Of a stretch of DNA of 31,578 bases, positions 13,026 to 21,030 are shown one piece after another; position 1 is the stretch's first letter; the number at the start of each line of letters is the position of its first letter. The notes beneath the pieces were generated by a model, which was not told the origin of the DNA, ran no database searches, and saw nothing but the letters and a program-made list of their open reading frames with translations. Location: positions 21,820-53,397 of IMG/VR virus record IMGVR_UViG_3300030099_000192, one strand, 5' to 3'. Source of the stretch: a virus. Made by a program: the position numbers and the translations under genes.

Positions 13026-15064
13026 AGTTAGTTCTTGATGTAGAAAATAGTGTTACCAAAAGAGATGGTAAGCTTCACCTTGACCCTTTTGAATCCACTA
13101 ATTCTTTAGTAATGGTGGGTATGCTGACTGATAACAATGAAGAAAAGCTTGTGACGTTTGACCATGCAGATAAACCTATGTCTGACAATGCACGTTTTGA
13201 TGTGCAAGATTGGTTAAACAAAGCAACTATTCTAATATGTCATAATGCACCACATGATTTGATGTGGCTATGGGAGTCCGGGTTTAAGTATGAAGGTCCT
13301 GTCTTTGACACGATGCTTGTCGAATATGTATTGCAACGTGGACAGAAGCAACCTCTATCATTGGAAGCGTGTGCAGAACGATACGAGTGTGATACAAAAA
13401 AACAAGACACACTAAAGCAATACTTTGATAAAGGTTATAGTGTTCGTGATATTCCTTGGGATGAACTGTCATCTTATCTGTCGGCTGACTTGCATGCAAC
13501 AAAGCAGTTGTCTGACAAACTGTGGACTAAACTAAACACGCAAGCGTATAGTAAACTCATGAGTACAGTTACACTTACCAATCAAGTATGTGTATCACTC
13601 GCACGTATATATCAGCGTGGGTTTGCTGTAGACAAAGATGCTTTAGAATCAGTGCGTCAAGAGTTTGAGCAAGAGCGTAAGCAACTTGAGATTGATTTAC
13701 AAAAGCATGTGCGTGAGTTGATGGGTGACACACCTATAAATCTAAACAGTCCAGAGCAATTGGGTTGGGTTGTTTATTCTCGTAAGGTTAAAGACAAAGA
13801 GTATTGGGGCAACACCATTGACCCATACATGTCTGAACACGACTTTCGTAGTTTAATTCACGGATGTACAGATGTATTACGTAAGACATATGCATCCCAA
13901 TGTTCAACGTGCAAAGGCACAGGAAAGATATGGAGAACCAAGAAAGATGGAACACCTTTTGCAAGACCCAATATTTGTAAGATATGTGACGGTGCTGGCT
14001 ATAGCTTTGTTAATACTTCTGATGTTGCGGGTCTTAAATTTAAGCCGCCCAATGGTAAGTGGGCTAGTGCAAATGGTTTTAGCACAAGCAAACAGAATCT
14101 TCAGACGTTAGAGAATGTTGCACGTTCTAAAGGTATGAAGGATGCAGAGGACTTTCTGTTTAAGGTGCGAAGATTATCGGCTGTAGAAACTTATCTATCA
14201 TCATTCGTTGATGGTATAGCTACACATACTAAGTCTGATGGCATGTTACATGTCAGATTACTACAACACAGAACATCGACTGGTAGACTTTCGGGTGCAG
14301 ACCCAAACATGCAGAACATGCCTAGAGGTGGTACGTTTCCTGTGAAGAAAGTATTTGTATCACGATGGGAAGGTGGGTATGTGTTGGAAGCTGACTTTGC
14401 ACAGTTAGAGTTCAGAGCTGCTGCATTTTTATCACAAGACAAAACAGCTATGGATGAAGTAGCTACAGGTTTTGATGTGCATTCTTATACCGCAAAAGTT
14501 ATATCAGATGCAGGCCAGCCAACAGATAGACAAACTGCAAAGGCACACACGTTTGCACCTCTATATGGAGCAACTGGATTTGGTAGAACAAAAGCTGAAG
14601 CAACTTATTATCAACACTTCAACAAGAAGTATGGTGGTATATCCAAGTGGCACAGCAAGTTAGCAAAGGAAGCTATCAATGAGGGTATCATTACGACACC
14701 ATCAGGTAGGCAGTATGCATTCCCGGATGTAGAACGCAAAGCGAGTGGTAAAGTGTCGCACTTCACTCAAATAAAGAACTATCCAGTGCAAGGTTTTGCT
14801 ACCGCAGATATTGTGCCTATCGCTTTGTTATACATCGAGAAACGATTAGATACCATGAAGTCTTGTATTGTAAATACTGTTCATGATTCTATCGTTATTG
14901 ACGTGCATCCCGAAGAGAAGAATCAAGTTATTTTTCTTATAAATCAAACCAATAAAGCGTTACCTAATTTAATACTTGAGAGGTGGGGAATTGATTTCAA
15001 TGTACCTCTATTATTAGAAGCAAAAATAGGTTCTAATTGGCTTGACACAAAAGATGTTGCGTGA
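13022..15064 (+). CDS. Family A DNA polymerase with DnaJ-like zinc insertion, 680 aa
   Basis: The exonuclease domain is at the N-terminus: D6/E8 (LDVEN), NAPHD 75-79, and YLSAD 152-156. A module with C294xxC297 and C319xxC322 (CSTCKGTG and CKICDGAG) sits between exonuclease and polymerase, as reported for HMO-2011-type phages. Polymerase motifs: TSTGRLSG near 420, motif A EADFAQLEFR with D458, motif B R503/K507/F511/Y515, and motif C VHDS with D622. Motif C has Ser where Pol I has Glu. F511 aligns with E. coli F762, not the Tyr of T7 polymerase. It replicates phage DNA with proofreading. Confidence 0.95.
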   Translation: MKLVLDVENSVTKRDGKLHLDPFESTNSLVMVGMLTDNNEEKLVTFDHADKPMSDNARFDVQDWLNKATILICHNAPHDLMWLWESGFKYEGPVFDTMLVEYVLQRGQKQPLSLEACAERYECDTKKQDTLKQYFDKGYSVRDIPWDELSSYLSADLHATKQLSDKLWTKLNTQAYSKLMSTVTLTNQVCVSLARIYQRGFAVDKDALESVRQEFEQERKQLEIDLQKHVRELMGDTPINLNSPEQLGWVVYSRKVKDKEYWGNTIDPYMSEHDFRSLIHGCTDVLRKTYASQCSTCKGTGKIWRTKKDGTPFARPNICKICDGAGYSFVNTSDVAGLKFKPPNGKWASANGFSTSKQNLQTLENVARSKGMKDAEDFLFKVRRLSAVETYLSSFVDGIATHTKSDGMLHVRLLQHRTSTGRLSGADPNMQNMPRGGTFPVKKVFVSRWEGGYVLEADFAQLEFRAAAFLSQDKTAMDEVATGFDVHSYTAKVISDAGQPTDRQTAKAHTFAPLYGATGFGRTKAEATYYQHFNKKYGGISKWHSKLAKEAINEGIITTPSGRQYAFPDVERKASGKVSHFTQIKNYPVQGFATADIVPIALLYIEKRLDTMKSCIVNTVHDSIVIDVHPEEKNQVIFLINQTNKALPNLILERWGIDFNVPLLLEAKIGSNWLDTKDVA

Positions 15065-15070
15065 TATAAC
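15042..15070 (+). promoter_or_regulatory. Strong sigma-70-like promoter at end of polymerase gene
   Basis: TTGACA (15042-15047), 17 bases, TATAAC (15065-15070): eleven of twelve consensus positions with ideal spacing. Transcription would begin near 15077, forty bases before the ATG at 15117 and upstream of its AAAGGAG. It would boost the ssDNA-binding protein, nucleases and RNR genes relative to the polymerase. Confidence 0.75.
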
Positions 15071-15116
15071 ATACACTCATTCACTTTAAAAAACTCACAG
15101 AAAGGAGTACACATAT

Positions 15117-16010
15117 ATGACAACACAAGTAACAACAATAGATACAAATAACTACGCTGTAATGGCAAAGGCTATGGGAATAGCATCGGAAGGTGGTGGA
15201 GAGAAATCGAAGTCAAGCAATCTTGCACGACTACGCATTAATCACTCACCTATTATGGGCGAAACAGAAGTAAAAGGTAAGAAGGTAAACATGGAAGTTG
15301 TTTCAGGTGGCACATATAAGCTTGAGATACCTGACGGTCCTACTTACTATGCACCCTCTGTTAATATACGTCCATATCTACAACGTTTTATGTACAAGCG
15401 TTTTATCAAGGGCATGGGCGATAAACCCAATCGCTATGTTAAAACTGTCATGGCTGATAATCTCAATGTAGATTTGAAAGATAATGATGGTGGATTTAAT
15501 TGTGGTAAACCTGCTGGCTTTATAAAAGATTGGGCATCGTTACCTGAAAAGACACAAAACTTAATAAGGGAGATAAAACGTGTGCGTGTTATTTTAGGTA
15601 CAGTCGAATTAATTCAACCCATTGATAATAAAGGTAACGATGTTTCTGTAGATACAAAACCATTTATATGGGAGATTGAGAACAGAGATGCGTTTAAAGA
15701 TGTTGGTGTGGTATTTACCAAGCTTAACAAAATGAAACGTCTACCTGTTCAACATTTGATTACGGCAAATACAGAGGAGCGTAAGTTACCTAATGGTAAT
15801 AGTTTCTACTTGCCTACCGTATCACTTGACCTATCAAATACTCTTGACTTGACTGACACTGAACAGAATACGTTTGGTGACTTCATGGCATGGGTGCAAA
15901 ACTACAACGAATATATCATCAACTCTTGGTCTGAGAAAGTTCAGAAGCAAGGCGAAGACATTGATGGTATTGACGACATCGTTGACTTTGATGAGGTGGA
16001 AGTAGCATAA
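15117..16010 (+). CDS. Probable single-stranded DNA-binding protein, 297 aa
   Basis: The position between polymerase and exonuclease, a mixed beta-rich body and an acidic C-terminal tail (DIDGIDDIVDFDEVEVA) resemble phage ssDNA-binding proteins such as T7 gp2.5, whose acidic tail contacts replication partners. Direct homology was not recognised, so this is inference. It is the first gene behind the strong promoter at 15042, consistent with a protein needed in large amount. AAAGGAG precedes the ATG. TAATG-coupled to the exonuclease. Confidence 0.5.
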   Translation: MTTQVTTIDTNNYAVMAKAMGIASEGGGEKSKSSNLARLRINHSPIMGETEVKGKKVNMEVVSGGTYKLEIPDGPTYYAPSVNIRPYLQRFMYKRFIKGMGDKPNRYVKTVMADNLNVDLKDNDGGFNCGKPAGFIKDWASLPEKTQNLIREIKRVRVILGTVELIQPIDNKGNDVSVDTKPFIWEIENRDAFKDVGVVFTKLNKMKRLPVQHLITANTEERKLPNGNSFYLPTVSLDLSNTLDLTDTEQNTFGDFMAWVQNYNEYIINSWSEKVQKQGEDIDGIDDIVDFDEVEVA

Positions 16011-16765
16011 TGACAAATCGTATGTTGAGTAACAATGCGTTTCAAGCGCACGGCATTCATCATCTATCCCCAAGTAGTATTAATACTTATATCAGTGACC
16101 CACCTATGTGGGTCGCTAGGTATTTATTTAATGTTAAGTCTTCAACTGGTCCTGCCGCAGTGCGTGGAATAGCCACTGAATTTTCTCTAGCTAAAAAGTA
16201 TGAGGAAGGCACGTTTGATTATGAAACACTAGAAGCAAAGTTTATAACTTTGTGTGCAGAATCAATGATAAATCTTAATGATAAAAAAACAGAAAAGGAG
16301 AAAAAATTATTAAGAAGCTTTGGAGAAATCATTGATAATAACTTTAAATATAAGAACTTAAAAAGCTATCAAGAGAGAGTCGAAGTACAACTTGAAGATT
16401 TACCCATACCCATTATGGGTTATGTAGACTTTAGATTCACAAATAAAATTGTAGATTTAAAAACTACAACTAGAATGCCTTCTCAACCTACAGAAGCGCA
16501 AAAAAGACAGATGGCATTTTATTCTATGGCATACCCAAATAATAGTTTAGATTTATTTTTTGCTACACACAAAGATTATAAAAAATTTACATTAAACAAC
16601 TTAGAGGAGTATAAAAAACAGCTAGAAAAAGTTGCTTACAGCATACAAAGATTCTTATCTCTTAGCAGTGATAAGTATGAATTAGCTTCTTTCGTTTATC
16701 CTAACTTTGATTCTTGGACATGGAGTTATAAGATGAAAGAAGAAGCTAAGAAAATATGGAACTAA
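16010..16765 (+). CDS. PD-(D/E)XK exonuclease (RecB/Cas4-like), 251 aa
   Basis: The nuclease core is visible: LSPSSINTYISDPPMW at the N-terminus (typical of this family), RGIATE near 52-57, the metal site D140 (MGYVDF) and D149-L-K151 (VDLKTTT), and the Q167xxxY171 motif (QMAFY). It probably degrades host or recombination-intermediate DNA, as T7 gp6 does functionally. The DNA becomes noticeably richer in A+T after about 16180 than its neighbours. ATG 16010 overlaps the stop of the preceding gene. Confidence 0.8.
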   Translation: MTNRMLSNNAFQAHGIHHLSPSSINTYISDPPMWVARYLFNVKSSTGPAAVRGIATEFSLAKKYEEGTFDYETLEAKFITLCAESMINLNDKKTEKEKKLLRSFGEIIDNNFKYKNLKSYQERVEVQLEDLPIPIMGYVDFRFTNKIVDLKTTTRMPSQPTEAQKRQMAFYSMAYPNNSLDLFFATHKDYKKFTLNNLEEYKKQLEKVAYSIQRFLSLSSDKYELASFVYPNFDSWTWSYKMKEEAKKIWN

Positions 16766-16782
16766 AAGAAAGGAGTATATAA

Positions 16783-16989
16783 ATGACCGAAACATATGAT
16801 GAACTACAAACGGAAATTCGTGAGCTAGAACAAACTCTAGCCATGAAAAAGAAAGAGTATCGTGAACTCAAGACCGCAGGTCTGAGGGCAGCTATGGATG
16901 CTCGCAACGAAGCTGAAAAAGCTGTCAGAGATGAACTACGAAATCTAGGTTATAGTGGTTACGCTTGGACGAATCGTTTCACTTTGTAA
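16783..16989 (+). CDS. Small coiled-coil protein, 68 aa
   Basis: AAAGGAG precedes ATG 16783. Residues 3-53 form a continuous charged helix with heptad-like leucines (ELQTEIRELEQTLAMKKKEY), probably a coiled coil. The end GYSGYAWTNRF is aromatic. The stop overlaps the endonuclease start (TAATG). Function unknown; adjacency suggests a partner of the nuclease or replication complex. Confidence 0.65.
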   Translation: MTETYDELQTEIRELEQTLAMKKKEYRELKTAGLRAAMDARNEAEKAVRDELRNLGYSGYAWTNRFTL

Positions 16990-17447
16990 TGTTAAGTCCT
17001 CATAAAAAATTCCGTTATGCACGGAAGATGGGGTATCGCAGTGGGCTAGAGTATTCTGTATCTCAAGCACTTGAATTTCAGAACGTTAAGTTTCAATATG
17101 AGTGCATGAAGATTGAGTGGGAAGACCTAGCCTACCGCACATATACACCTGACTTTGTATTAAATAATGGAATTATTATAGAAACAAAAGGTATGTTTAC
17201 AGCTGCGGACAGACGCAAGCACCTAGCAATTAAGAAACAACACCCAAAGCTAGACATACGTTTCGTTTTCGAAAACAGTAAACGTAAACTACGTAAGGGT
17301 GCAAAGTCTACCTATGCCCAATGGTGTATGAAATATGACTTTGATTATTATGATAGAATTATACCAGAAGAATGGATAAAGGAGAAAGGCAGAAAGAAAT
17401 ATCCAAAGTTAATAAAGTTTAGAGGTAACAAAATAAAAAGGAGATAA
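16989..17447 (+). CDS. Endonuclease I (T7 gp3-like Holliday junction resolvase), 152 aa
   Basis: Matches the T7 endonuclease I family: YRSGLEYSVSQAL with E21, TPDFVL with D55, and IIIETKG with E65 and K67. This is nearly the same spacing as the T7 active site E20/D55/E65/K67. The family pattern RRKHLAIKKQHPKLDIRFVF and TYAQWCMKYDF follow. It resolves branched DNA and debranches replication intermediates. The ATG at 16989 overlaps the preceding stop; a longer reading from 16965 lacks a good site. The basic C-terminal tail (GNKIKRR) may contact DNA. Length matches T7 gp3 (149 aa). Confidence 0.93.
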   Translation: MLSPHKKFRYARKMGYRSGLEYSVSQALEFQNVKFQYECMKIEWEDLAYRTYTPDFVLNNGIIIETKGMFTAADRRKHLAIKKQHPKLDIRFVFENSKRKLRKGAKSTYAQWCMKYDFDYYDRIIPEEWIKEKGRKKYPKLIKFRGNKIKRR

Positions 17448-17450
17448 CAT

Positions 17451-17801
17451 ATGAAAATCACTGACTTTGATGTCAACGACTTTAATATTAAAGTAAGACC
17501 AATGCAATACGAAGACGGTACTTGGACAGGAGAGATTGATGTAACTGTTATCGCCAGTCCAGACAACGACATGTTTGATGAAGACTACGATGAAGTCATG
17601 CACTTCTGTAAGATGATTGCATCAACTGTTCCGTTAATGGAAACCAACAAAGAACTACGAGAACTTGTACATAGATATGTCAAAAAATTTGTTGACCCAG
17701 ATACAAATTTAGAGTTTCCTTCTGATGAAGAACGTGTTAAAAAGGATGGTAACATCATACGTATAGACTTTAAACAGAAAAGAAATGGGAGATTGCAATG
17801 A
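17451..17801 (+). CDS. Hypothetical protein, 116 aa
   Basis: AAAAGGAG lies before ATG 17451. The protein is acidic in the first two thirds (VNDFNIKV, SPDNDMFDEDYDEVMHF) and basic at the end (KQKRNGRLQ). Mixed alpha/beta, no membrane segment. ATGA-coupled to the DUF3310 gene. No family recognised. Confidence 0.7.
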   Translation: MKITDFDVNDFNIKVRPMQYEDGTWTGEIDVTVIASPDNDMFDEDYDEVMHFCKMIASTVPLMETNKELRELVHRYVKKFVDPDTNLEFPSDEERVKKDGNIIRIDFKQKRNGRLQ

Positions 17802-18085
17802 GAGTAAAAGAATTAATTGAATTTGATGGAGACTATGATATTATGCAAGAACAAATGAAGAAGAAAGATATGGTGAACAGTCCACCACATTATAATAAAG
17901 CTGGCATCGAATGTATTGATGCTATTCGTGCCGCCACAGATAGTGGATATGAATATTATTTACAAGGTAATATCATGAAGTATGTATGGCGGTATCGTTA
18001 TAAGAATGGTAAAGAAGATTTGGAAAAAGCACGATGGTATTTAGATAAGCTTATCTCTGAGGTCAGTGATGAGAACAGTAGTTAA
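17798..18085 (+). CDS. DUF3310 phage protein, 95 aa
   Basis: Residues from about 27 show the DUF3310 signature: MVNSPPHYNKAGIECIDAI, then GNIMKYVWRYRYKNGKEDLEKARWYLDKLI. Members are frequent in phages beside nucleotide or replication genes, and some are annotated as nucleotide kinase-like without proof. The 26-residue acidic leader before the domain is variable in the family. Starts ATGA-coupled; the next gene overlaps by 17 bases. Confidence 0.85.
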   Translation: MRVKELIEFDGDYDIMQEQMKKKDMVNSPPHYNKAGIECIDAIRAATDSGYEYYLQGNIMKYVWRYRYKNGKEDLEKARWYLDKLISEVSDENSS

Positions 18086-18239
18086 GATATATCTAACGAT
18101 ACATGTAGACCCAGAAGAATATCCAACCCCTGCCGATGGGGATATTGCTTCTGATATCGAAGATGCCATGAATGAATTTATACACGACATTGATGGTATG
18201 AAAATTAAAACACTTAACGTAATACAGGAGACAGATTAA
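18069..18239 (+). CDS. Small conserved phage protein, 56 aa
   Basis: ATG 18069 lies inside the end of the DUF3310 gene and the TAA overlaps the RNR start (TAATG). The sequence MRTVVKIYLTIHVDPEEYP, then GDIASDIEDAMNEFIHDI and DGMKIKTLNVIQE is a beta-alpha-beta pattern I recall from many small phage proteins next to replication genes. Function unknown. Confidence 0.68.
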   Translation: MRTVVKIYLTIHVDPEEYPTPADGDIASDIEDAMNEFIHDIDGMKIKTLNVIQETD

Positions 18240-20161
18240 TGAACAACATGCTACCCACAGACTACCAACAATTTATCGCTTTGTCTCGTTATGCACGATG
18301 GAAAGAAGATGAACAGAGAAGAGAAACTTGGACAGAAACAGTCACAAGATACTTTGACTATATGTCAACACACCTAAAAGAAAAATATAATTATGTCCTA
18401 GACAAAGAACTAAAAGATGAATTAGAAAATTCTGTTCTTAACTTACAGACTATGCCAAGTATGAGAGCTTTGATGACCGCAGGTCCTGCCTTGCATCGTT
18501 GTCATGTTGCTGGATACAATTGTTCTTACATACCTGTAGATAGTCCACGTGCATTTGACGAAACAATGTATGTGTTGATGTGTGGTACTGGTGTTGGTTT
18601 CTCTGTAGAAAGACACAACGTAAATAAACTACCTATCGTGAACGAACACTTTGAAAAGAGTAGTACAGTTATTAAGGTAGCAGATAGTCGTCCCGGATGG
18701 GCAAGAGCATTCAGAGAATTGATTGCTATGTTATATGCTGGACAAATACCAAAGTGGGATGTATCAGAGGTACGTCCTGCAGGAGCTAGGCTTAAAACAT
18801 TTGGTGGTAGGGCAAGTGGTCCTGCACCGTTAGAAGATTTGTTTGCTTTTTGTATAGACAAGTTTAAGAAGTCAGCAGGCAGACGATTACATCCAATTGA
18901 GTGTCACGATATTATGTGTAAGGTTGGAGAAGTTGTTGTAGTGGGTGGTGTTAGAAGGTCAGCCTTGATATCTTTGTCTAATTTAAATGATGACCAAATG
19001 CGACACGCTAAGTCAGGACAATGGTGGGAAGGTGAATCACAACGTGCCTTGGCAAACAATAGTGTAGCGTACAAATCCAAGCCAGAGATGGCTACATTTA
19101 TGCGTGAATGGGTATCCCTATACGAAAGTAAATCAGGTGAGCGTGGTATCTTTAATAGACAATCAGCAACTAAACAAGCATCACTGAATGGTAGAAGAGA
19201 TACAGAGCATGACTTTGGTTGTAATCCATGTAGTGAAATAATTCTGCGACCCTATCAGTTCTGTAATCTTACAGAGGTTGTAGCACGAGAGTATGACACA
19301 CAAGAAACTCTTAAACAAAAGGTAAGACTTGCGACAATACTTGGCACATTCCAAGCGACACTTACTGACTTTAAATATCTACGTAAGATATGGAAAGATA
19401 ATACAGAAGAAGAAAGATTACTTGGTGTATCATTAACTGGTATTCAAGATTGTCCATTGTTGAATGATATTAGTGGTAACATATCTACATTCTTACGTGA
19501 ATTAAAACAGATTGCTATTAATACCAACAAAGACTTTGCAGACCTCATTGGCATACCACAATCTACGGCTGTTACAACAGTCAAACCAAGTGGCACAGTA
19601 AGTCAGCTAGTAGATAGTGCAAGTGGTATTCATGCAAGGCATAGTCCTTATTATATTCGTACAGTTCGTGGTGACAACAAAGACCCATTAACACAGTTCA
19701 TGATTTCACAAGGTATTCCAAATGAGCCTGATGTGATGAAGCCTGACGCAACAACAGTCTTTAGTTTTCCCATGAAGTCACCAGACTCTGCGGTAACACG
19801 AGAGGAGAACACCGCAGACTTTCAACTTGGTTTATGGCTAATGTATCAAAGACATTGGTGTGAACACAAACCAAGTATCACTGTATCTGTCCGTGAAGAA
19901 GAATGGATGGAAGTAGGAGCATGGGTGTATGAACACTTTGATGAAATATCAGGCATAAGTTTCTTGCCATATAGTGAACACACCTATAAACAAGCACCCT
20001 ATCAAGAGTGCAACTACGGAACATACGATAAAATGTTAGAAGAGATGCCTGAAGATATTGATTGGTCTTTGCTTTCAGAATATGAGAAAGAGGACACAAC
20101 TTCAGGTGGGCGAGAACTCGCTTGTTCTGCTGATGTTTGTGAAGTAGTAGACATAACTTAG
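18239..20161 (+). CDS. nrdJ: Class II (adenosylcobalamin-dependent) ribonucleotide reductase, 640 aa
   Basis: Reduces ribonucleotides to deoxyribonucleotides using a 5'-deoxyadenosylcobalamin-generated thiyl radical. Active-site residues align with the Lactobacillus enzyme: C95 (YNCSYIPV), N329-P-C331-S-E333 with the radical cysteine C331, and C342 (PYQFC). The C-terminal shuttle pair is C629/C634 (CSADVC). A VKPSGTVSQL phosphate-binding loop is near residue 495. It is a monomeric-type enzyme, somewhat shorter than the 739 aa cellular homologue. TAATG-coupled to the preceding gene. It requires host cobalamin, which limits likely hosts to B12-using bacteria (inference). Confidence 0.93.
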   Translation: MNNMLPTDYQQFIALSRYARWKEDEQRRETWTETVTRYFDYMSTHLKEKYNYVLDKELKDELENSVLNLQTMPSMRALMTAGPALHRCHVAGYNCSYIPVDSPRAFDETMYVLMCGTGVGFSVERHNVNKLPIVNEHFEKSSTVIKVADSRPGWARAFRELIAMLYAGQIPKWDVSEVRPAGARLKTFGGRASGPAPLEDLFAFCIDKFKKSAGRRLHPIECHDIMCKVGEVVVVGGVRRSALISLSNLNDDQMRHAKSGQWWEGESQRALANNSVAYKSKPEMATFMREWVSLYESKSGERGIFNRQSATKQASLNGRRDTEHDFGCNPCSEIILRPYQFCNLTEVVAREYDTQETLKQKVRLATILGTFQATLTDFKYLRKIWKDNTEEERLLGVSLTGIQDCPLLNDISGNISTFLRELKQIAINTNKDFADLIGIPQSTAVTTVKPSGTVSQLVDSASGIHARHSPYYIRTVRGDNKDPLTQFMISQGIPNEPDVMKPDATTVFSFPMKSPDSAVTREENTADFQLGLWLMYQRHWCEHKPSITVSVREEEWMEVGAWVYEHFDEISGISFLPYSEHTYKQAPYQECNYGTYDKMLEEMPEDIDWSLLSEYEKEDTTSGGRELACSADVCEVVDIT

Positions 20162-20175
20162 AAGGAGAACAGCGT

Positions 20176-20607
20176 ATGGAAAAATTACAACCCAAACAAG
20201 CCGACAGAAAAAAGTTTGACCTTGACTTAGAGTATGGCAAGGTACGAGAGGAACTTGTAGCAGAAATGTTGCAAGACAAAAAGATTGAAGTTAAGAGTGA
20301 GCGTAACCTTTGGCAAAAGACAGGCAACATTGCTGTTGAGTATGAGTGCTATGGTAAACCTAGCGGTATCAATGCAACAGAGTCTGACTATTGGTTTCAT
20401 AATCTGTGCATAGATGATGAAGTCTTTGCCACTCTTGTCTTTAATACAAGTAATCTAAAAAGAATAATAAACAACCTAGATTACAAAAGAACAGTGTCGG
20501 GTGGAGATAACAATGCTTCTAAGATGTATCTATTAAACATTCAGAAGTTATTTTCCTCTGATGTAATTAAGGCATTTAAGGAGAACAACAATGGACTTAG
20601 CAACTGA
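20176..20607 (+). CDS. Putative PD-(D/E)XK-type nuclease, 143 aa
   Basis: The core FDLDLEYGKVREELVAEML followed by KKIEVKSERNLWQKTGNIAVEYE and GKPSGINATESDYW matches small phage proteins regarded as restriction-endonuclease-fold nucleases: an Asp/Glu helix, then E-V-K and a glycine-containing beta element. The metal-binding residues would be D15 or E19 with the E-x-K pair. AAGGAG precedes the ATG. It overlaps the MazG gene by 17 bases. Confidence 0.65.
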   Translation: MEKLQPKQADRKKFDLDLEYGKVREELVAEMLQDKKIEVKSERNLWQKTGNIAVEYECYGKPSGINATESDYWFHNLCIDDEVFATLVFNTSNLKRIINNLDYKRTVSGGDNNASKMYLLNIQKLFSSDVIKAFKENNNGLSN

Positions 20608-20968
20608 GGTAGAACAATGGTTAGAGAGGAGATATAAAGGAATGAAATTTGAAGAATATGAAGAGATAGTAAAACAAACAGCCGTGTATCCAAAAACGCA
20701 CAAGATATTATATCCAGCGTTGGGCATGGCTGGAGAAGCAGGCGAGGTTGCCAACAAAGTAAAAAAGATTATAAGAGATGGGGTGACTAATCAACCTAAA
20801 GATTGGCGAGAACAACTGGCCAGTGAGGTTGGTGATGTGCTATGGTATTGTGCAGCAATTGCACAAGATTTAAACATGCCTTTGGCAGTCATAGCATCTA
20901 AAAATAAAGACAAGCTCCTATCACGAAAGGAGCGTGGAACACTAAGCGGTTCGGGAGACACTAGATAG
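20591..20968 (+). CDS. MazG-like nucleotide pyrophosphohydrolase, 125 aa
   Basis: The MazG fold signature is present: ALGMAGEAGEVANKVKKI with the ExxE metal site and ASEVGDVLWYCAAIA with ExxD. The ending NKDKLLSRKERGTLSGSGDTR is also typical. These enzymes hydrolyse NTPs or dNTPs to monophosphates; in marine phages a role in recycling nucleotides or altering (p)ppGpp has been suggested. With RNR it forms a nucleotide-metabolism pair at the end of the rightward unit. AAGGAG precedes ATG 20591. Confidence 0.88.
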   Translation: MDLATEVEQWLERRYKGMKFEEYEEIVKQTAVYPKTHKILYPALGMAGEAGEVANKVKKIIRDGVTNQPKDWREQLASEVGDVLWYCAAIAQDLNMPLAVIASKNKDKLLSRKERGTLSGSGDTR

Positions 20969-21030
20969 TGGAAACAGATGGTTGGTGGAGAGTTGAATTT
21001 TGGCAAAGAGATTAGAGGTTCTTCTCTAAT
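20969..21030. terminator. Convergent junction with a weak hairpin
   Basis: The rightward and leftward blocks meet here with 43 bases between stop codons. ATTAGAG (21011-21017) pairs with CTCTAAT (21024-21030) around GTTCTT, across the stop of the leftward gene. Only a short A/T tract follows on each strand, so a bidirectional intrinsic terminator is possible but weak. Confidence 0.3.
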
